Of a stretch of 64,000 bases of DNA, positions 60,166 through 64,000 are shown piece after piece. The translations under genes and the position numbers were made by a program. The DNA is from Hexactinellida sp. DTS-2022. Lineage: Eukaryota; Porifera; Hexactinellida. Below the pieces are notes generated by a model. It was not told the DNA's origin. It saw only the letters and a program-made list of their open reading frames with translations, and did not search any database. The stretch lies in NCBI GenBank assembly GCA_028753945.1, contig JAPNXP010000015.1:310001-374000 (forward strand), given 5' to 3'. The stretch's first letter is position 1, and each line of letters opens with the position of its first letter.

Positions 60166-61043
60166 ATGGAGTCAGTAGGCACAGCTGTGAGAGAACTCCA
60201 GACTCTGGTTAGCTCTCTCTCGCAGGATAACCTGAGTCTGTCGGACGATGCCAAGCTCCAGGAGATAGGGGACAAGCTCCTGGGACTCCTGGAGGGGTTC
60301 CCGCGACACACCGACACCTCTAACCTGAAGGGACACCTCTCTTCCATCCACGCTACGGCCGTTACACTATGGAATGTGGCAGTCGCATTCAGGGCATCTG
60401 GAAATGTTAGTTTATAGCAACACAGTTGTTGTTGGAAATAACTTGTATTAGGATTAAGCACTAAGTTCGAACTTAAGCCTTATTCACTAAGAACTTAAGC
60501 ACTAAGTTTGAACTTAAGCCTTATTCACTAAGAGTTAAGTTAATTAAATTAATTAAGCAATCTCTCTAGCTTGCTTATAGTTCGAACTTAAACCTTTGTA
60601 ATACGACTTAAGTTCGAACTTAGCTTCTTAATGAATACGGCCATAGGTTTTCTTGACTTTAATACTATTACCCATAGACGGTAGGAGCTTTTGGTCGACA
60701 ACATTTTGCTTATTTTGTATTGGCTTTTATAGACCGTGTTCATAAAGGGAGCTCTTGTTATTATTGTTATTATTGTTGCTATTTACAGACACGTAAGTCG
60801 TTCGTGGCTCAGCTCCGCCACGTGTCGCTGGGCCTGGTGTTGCTGTCTGAGCCACCTGTGCCACAAGTGTGCCACTTTAAGAAGCTGCTGGCCATGTCCC
60901 TCAAGACGGCCCGGGCCTGGCTGGACGCACACAACTACGTCATGGCGGATGCGGCCATAGTGCACGGGTGGGAGCAGACAGAGAGGATCGTGAAATGTGT
61001 AACAGGAGACCCAGAGGGGGCAGCTGTGGTGTCTGCTTCAAAG
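60166..61043 (+). CDS. TEX11: TEX11/SPO22/ZIP4-like protein, first two exons (gene probably continues past the window)
   Basis: Exons: 60166-60405 and 60789-61043 (phase 0 join; donors GTTAGT and GTGCGT). This gives 165 residues without a stop: N-terminal helices, ATAVTLWNVAVAFRASGN, then AQLRHVSLGLVLLSE and AMSLKTARAWLDAHNYVMADAAIV. The LWN..A, RH..L and KTxRxWLD pattern matches the SPO22/ZIP4/TEX11 TPR-like region, a meiotic crossover factor. No later exon was found up to 64000, so it either ends in an unseen exon or the ADAP gene lies in its next intron. Family call moderate. Confidence 0.5.
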
Positions 61044-61890
61044 GTGCGTAATAAGTGTGTGTTATGTTCGTATGTTAGGGGGGGTAATTGGTAGGATTTT
61101 GGTAATTTTGGATTTAATTTTGGTAGGATTTTGGTGATTTTGCATTTTACAATTTTGGTAAGATTTAATATACTCGCGTAAAATCGAGAGTCCATAGACT
61201 TAATGTAAAATGGATAATTAAGGCGCGTGTGAATGAAGTTGATTTATATCTAGGCGCGCTGTAATATTTTGTCTGATGAAAGCCTGTTTATGTGCCCACA
61301 AAAAATGCAGTATACAGTATAACCTCGTTAGTAGGAACACCAGGGGACCGTCTTAATGTGTACTCCTTATCCGGAATTCGTATTAACCAATATCATTTGT
61401 ATTGAAAAGGCTTTGAAGGGGACTGAATAGTGTTTGTATAACCGTGTCCGTACTAACGAGGTTCTATTGTATAAAAATTTAGGATTATATTGAATAGGAA
61501 ACCATTAACCAAAGCATGAATTTATTTTATAAATATTTCATAAGAATATATGTGTGTGGTGATTCTTCAAATTCTTTTCATGAAATAGCTAAGCGTAATA
61601 TATATTTATCAGCTGATTATTCCACACTATTTACACAATCTTAAATACAATGTATGTACCTTATAATATACGGACACATTTGAACCCTTATAAAGTCACT
61701 TTTGACCCCATTTATCAATCGATGATCCAACAAACATGTCTCCCAAATACCAATTAAGCGGCTTCAATTATAATAACAGTTGAATAGGAAATTAGTTATA
61801 GCACTCTAGTTGAGTACTCAATACATTAGTCTAAGTATAAATAGAGACTAGAACTGTAATTTAATACAGTTTGCCTATACACATCCCACT
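61044..61890. other. Non-coding, family 2 element at 61313-61474
   Basis: GGATTTTGGTAATTTTGG repeats (61094-61160) and a complete palindromic element (ACAGTATAACCTCGTTAGTA to AACGAGGTTCTATTGTA). The rest is AT-rich with no gene. Confidence 0.7.
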
Positions 61891-62955
61891 ATGGAGAAGA
61901 TACTGGTTTTATTAGAAAGAGAAGACAACAAAATATGTGCTGATTGCAAAGCGGAAGAACCGACACATTGTAATATTTGTCTTGGGGTTTTTATTTGTAT
62001 TTCCTGTGCAAGGATTCACGAAAGTATTCCAGAAATTAACGACAGAATTGTACGAATCGACACGTATGATTGGTCAGTCGAGGAGGTAGCAGGGGTAAGG
62101 GGGAATTCGGTTAATTGGGAATTGGAGAAATTCGTTCCAAATTATTTCGTGAGACCGACGCCTGGGGGAGAAAGGGTTTATGAAGAAATATACGCACGCG
62201 CGAAATATGTTACCAAACTTTTCGAGAATATTCCTGGGCAGAAATTAAGCCCTTCCACCTCTGGGCTTAAGACAGGGAATCTCCTGTTTATAGAGACCCT
62301 TCTTGATGGGTCCATTATTTGGTACCCCAGGTACCTCTCTTTGGAGGCACACGAACTAAACGTGTACCAATCCAGAATCGGACTTGAACCGATACTAACT
62401 ATAAAGTTAGACGATTTAGTCGTTAAAATGGAACAAGAGAAGGATACAGTTACCAAAGGCCTCGCGTTTATTCATTTCTACCAACAAGGGACTTGCCCTA
62501 ATACCTATTATTTCTTTTCAGATCCCAAAGAGACCATAGATTGGTACTACGCCATTTTATGCGCTCAATCCCATTCAGACCGCAGACAACGGGCCGATCG
62601 AAATAAATTCGCTGCTTCGACAACTCTTAACAGATCGGGGTACATCCATAAAACCGGGAGTCGGATTAACGACAAGTGGCGTAAAAGATGGTTTGTTGTC
62701 CGCGACACAACTGTATGCTACTATAAAACTAAGGACAGTCACAAACCTCGTGGTGTATTCACGCTATGTGGTAATACACGCGTGGCTAAAATAGAAAGTG
62801 GCCCGTTTTACCACACCCATAAATCTCCTACTCCTAACACATTTCTTGTAAGCACACCAGGGCGCATTTATAGACTGTGCGCTGAATCTAAACAAGATGA
62901 AGAGGAATGGATTAAACTTTTTGAAAATATTCTGTTCTTAAAATATATTGCTTGA
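61891..62955 (+). CDS. ADAP1: ADAP/centaurin-alpha-like ArfGAP-PH-PH protein with altered catalytic arginine
   Basis: A 354-residue single-exon protein. The ArfGAP zinc motif is intact (C16, C19, C36, C39 with 16-residue spacing, LGVFICISC). The residue five after C39, the GAP arginine finger in CSGIHR of active members, is Glu44 (CARIHE). Two PH domains follow (about 123-235 and 247-350). The second opens SGYIHKTG, ends with a tryptophan helix (DEEEWIKLFENI), and has KWRKRWFVVRD, a phosphoinositide-binding type loop. ADAP proteins are PIP3/IP4-responsive Arf6 regulators at the plasma membrane. This member probably binds membranes and perhaps Arf without stimulating GTP hydrolysis (inference). 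Confidence 0.9.
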   Translation: MEKILVLLEREDNKICADCKAEEPTHCNICLGVFICISCARIHESIPEINDRIVRIDTYDWSVEEVAGVRGNSVNWELEKFVPNYFVRPTPGGERVYEEIYARAKYVTKLFENIPGQKLSPSTSGLKTGNLLFIETLLDGSIIWYPRYLSLEAHELNVYQSRIGLEPILTIKLDDLVVKMEQEKDTVTKGLAFIHFYQQGTCPNTYYFFSDPKETIDWYYAILCAQSHSDRRQRADRNKFAASTTLNRSGYIHKTGSRINDKWRKRWFVVRDTTVCYYKTKDSHKPRGVFTLCGNTRVAKIESGPFYHTHKSPTPNTFLVSTPGRIYRLCAESKQDEEEWIKLFENILFLKYIA

Positions 62956-64000
62956 ACTGTTTTACAATATTAATATTATACTGTCGCTTCGACTGTATAT
63001 GTACTGTCTTGCTCATCTAAATTAGATTTGTTTTTAAGGTCTTTATATTGCCCAATTGTCAACAAATAAAGTAAACAAATACTTTCGTTATATCGAAGTT
63101 GGATATAACGAAATTCCGCTTATAACGAAATGGAGATTTCCCCCAGAGCAATAAATGAATTAATTATTATCCGCTTATAACGAATATTCGGATATAACAA
63201 AGAAATTTACAGGTCCCAAGCACTTATTAGGTATAAATTATATACGTACATCATGTTGGTAAAAAATTTCCGAATAATATTTATAAATATAACCTAAATT
63301 CTCTGAAACATAAATATTACAGTAAATTCCAATGTTACTTTGCAGTATCGGGCGAAAGGTTACAAACGCATGATTAAATAACTTTTCTGTAAACAACCAA
63401 AATTCACATTTTTGTACTTACTACAACTTGCACTCATCATTGCAATAAAATGCAACTAAATTAGAAAATATTATTACCCATCTGGTTTAGTCATACTATC
63501 AGTACAATACACTTCCATTTCACTTTCTATAGCACACACTAAAGGACAGTATCCGTTATTATATTATTTGTTCTAATAGTTTGCTTATTGTGGCTCTGAT
63601 AAGAATGCGTTTCAATGAACAAAACTTTATACGTTAATATGACGTTTCTCAATGAACAAAACTATGTACACGTATAATACGTTTCAATTAATAAAACTTT
63701 GTACTATAATAAGATCGTGCTAATTCACTCTTATTTGTACCGTATATTCTCGAATAAATCGCCTTTTTATCTCAATATAAATACTCCCTCCCTTATGGTT
63801 CTAAATTGAGGGAAAATGTCCCCTTCCCCTCGAATACTAGCCCCTATAAGTAACTTGAATTAACCCCTGTTCCTATTATAACGAGTGCCACACAGAATAC
63901 CCCTGTCCCTATTATAAGGAGTGCCACACAGAATACCCCTGTCCCTATTATAACGAGTGCCACACAGAATACCCCTGTCCCTATTATAACGAGTGCCACA
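62956..64000. other. Terminal non-coding kilobase
   Basis: A family 1 palindromic element at 63079-63240, two copies of GACGTTTCTCAATGAACAAAAC-like sequence (63600-63700), and a 36-bp tandem repeat from 63862 to the window end. No gene was seen. Confidence 0.7.
63862..64000. repeat. 36-bp tandem repeat, about 4 units, running off the window
   Basis: Units contain CCCCTGTCCCTATTATAACG and AGTGCCACACAGAATA with few differences. The array is open-ended at 64000. Confidence 0.9.

Noticed and set aside
1-64000. tRNA or rRNA genes
   Set aside because: I looked for A- and B-box like cloverleaf signals by eye and found none convincing; a covariance-model scan would settle this.

Overview
The window is nuclear DNA from a gene-dense animal genome. 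It shows GT-AG introns, metazoan-type gene content (collagen prolyl 4-hydroxylase, iRhom, p62, the RCR-type ubiquitin ligase MYCBP2, PACRG) and many short inverted-repeat elements. Short intergenic gaps, 50 to 100-bp introns beside kilobase introns, and many intronless genes point to a non-bilaterian animal. I favour a sponge, possibly a glass sponge; this is inference from gene style, not proof.

Layout. 1-8501 (+): 3' end of MYCBP2/highwire, including one 7.87-kb exon. 9045-24258 (+): a 12-exon coiled-coil gene whose introns hold three complete intronless genes, namely NHL protein copy 1 (-), an SQSTM1/p62-like gene (+) and a PIP5K (-). 24545-25912 (+): a protein with a glycine-rich segment and a C-terminal zinc-deaminase-like signature. 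26449-28975 (+): iRhom. 29329-30258 (+): FITM2. 30574-31554 (+): unrecognised two-exon gene. 31677-32891 (-): NHL copy 2. 33625-37409 (+): HSPA14, DCTN6, a membrane microprotein and a second p62-like gene without ZZ. 38106-49858 (-): prolyl 4-hydroxylase alpha in 12 exons. One 6.6-kb intron of it carries two more same-strand intronless genes: an eight-zinc-finger DUF3626 protein and a zinc-finger/Thr-Pro-repeat protein. 50427-51671 (-): NHL copy 3. 52237-52761 (-): a small membrane protein with a 19-nt exon and a PPxY motif. 53107-55569 (-): TBL1X/TBL1XR1. 56397-57149 (+): PACRG. 57406-58639 (+): two tandem mtSSB-like genes. 59314-59837 (+): unrecognised small gene. 60166-61043 (+): start of a TEX11/SPO22-like gene. 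61891-62955 (+): ADAP-type ArfGAP whose arginine finger is replaced.

Exon joins were built by hand. All reading phases are consistent along the coiled-coil gene, the prolyl hydroxylase gene, the TBL1 gene and the small membrane gene. Several products act in protein quality control or ubiquitin signalling (MYCBP2, two p62 relatives, HSPA14, iRhom, NHL proteins), but I see no operon-like logic. Neighbours are mostly housekeeping genes.

The most interesting signal is the trio of NHL-propeller genes. Their helical N-termini and upstream cassettes are nearly identical. Their differences concentrate in repeated loop positions of the propeller, as in a diversifying recognition family. Non-coding DNA is dominated by at least eight families of small palindromic elements with TA-flanked ends, plus several minisatellites.
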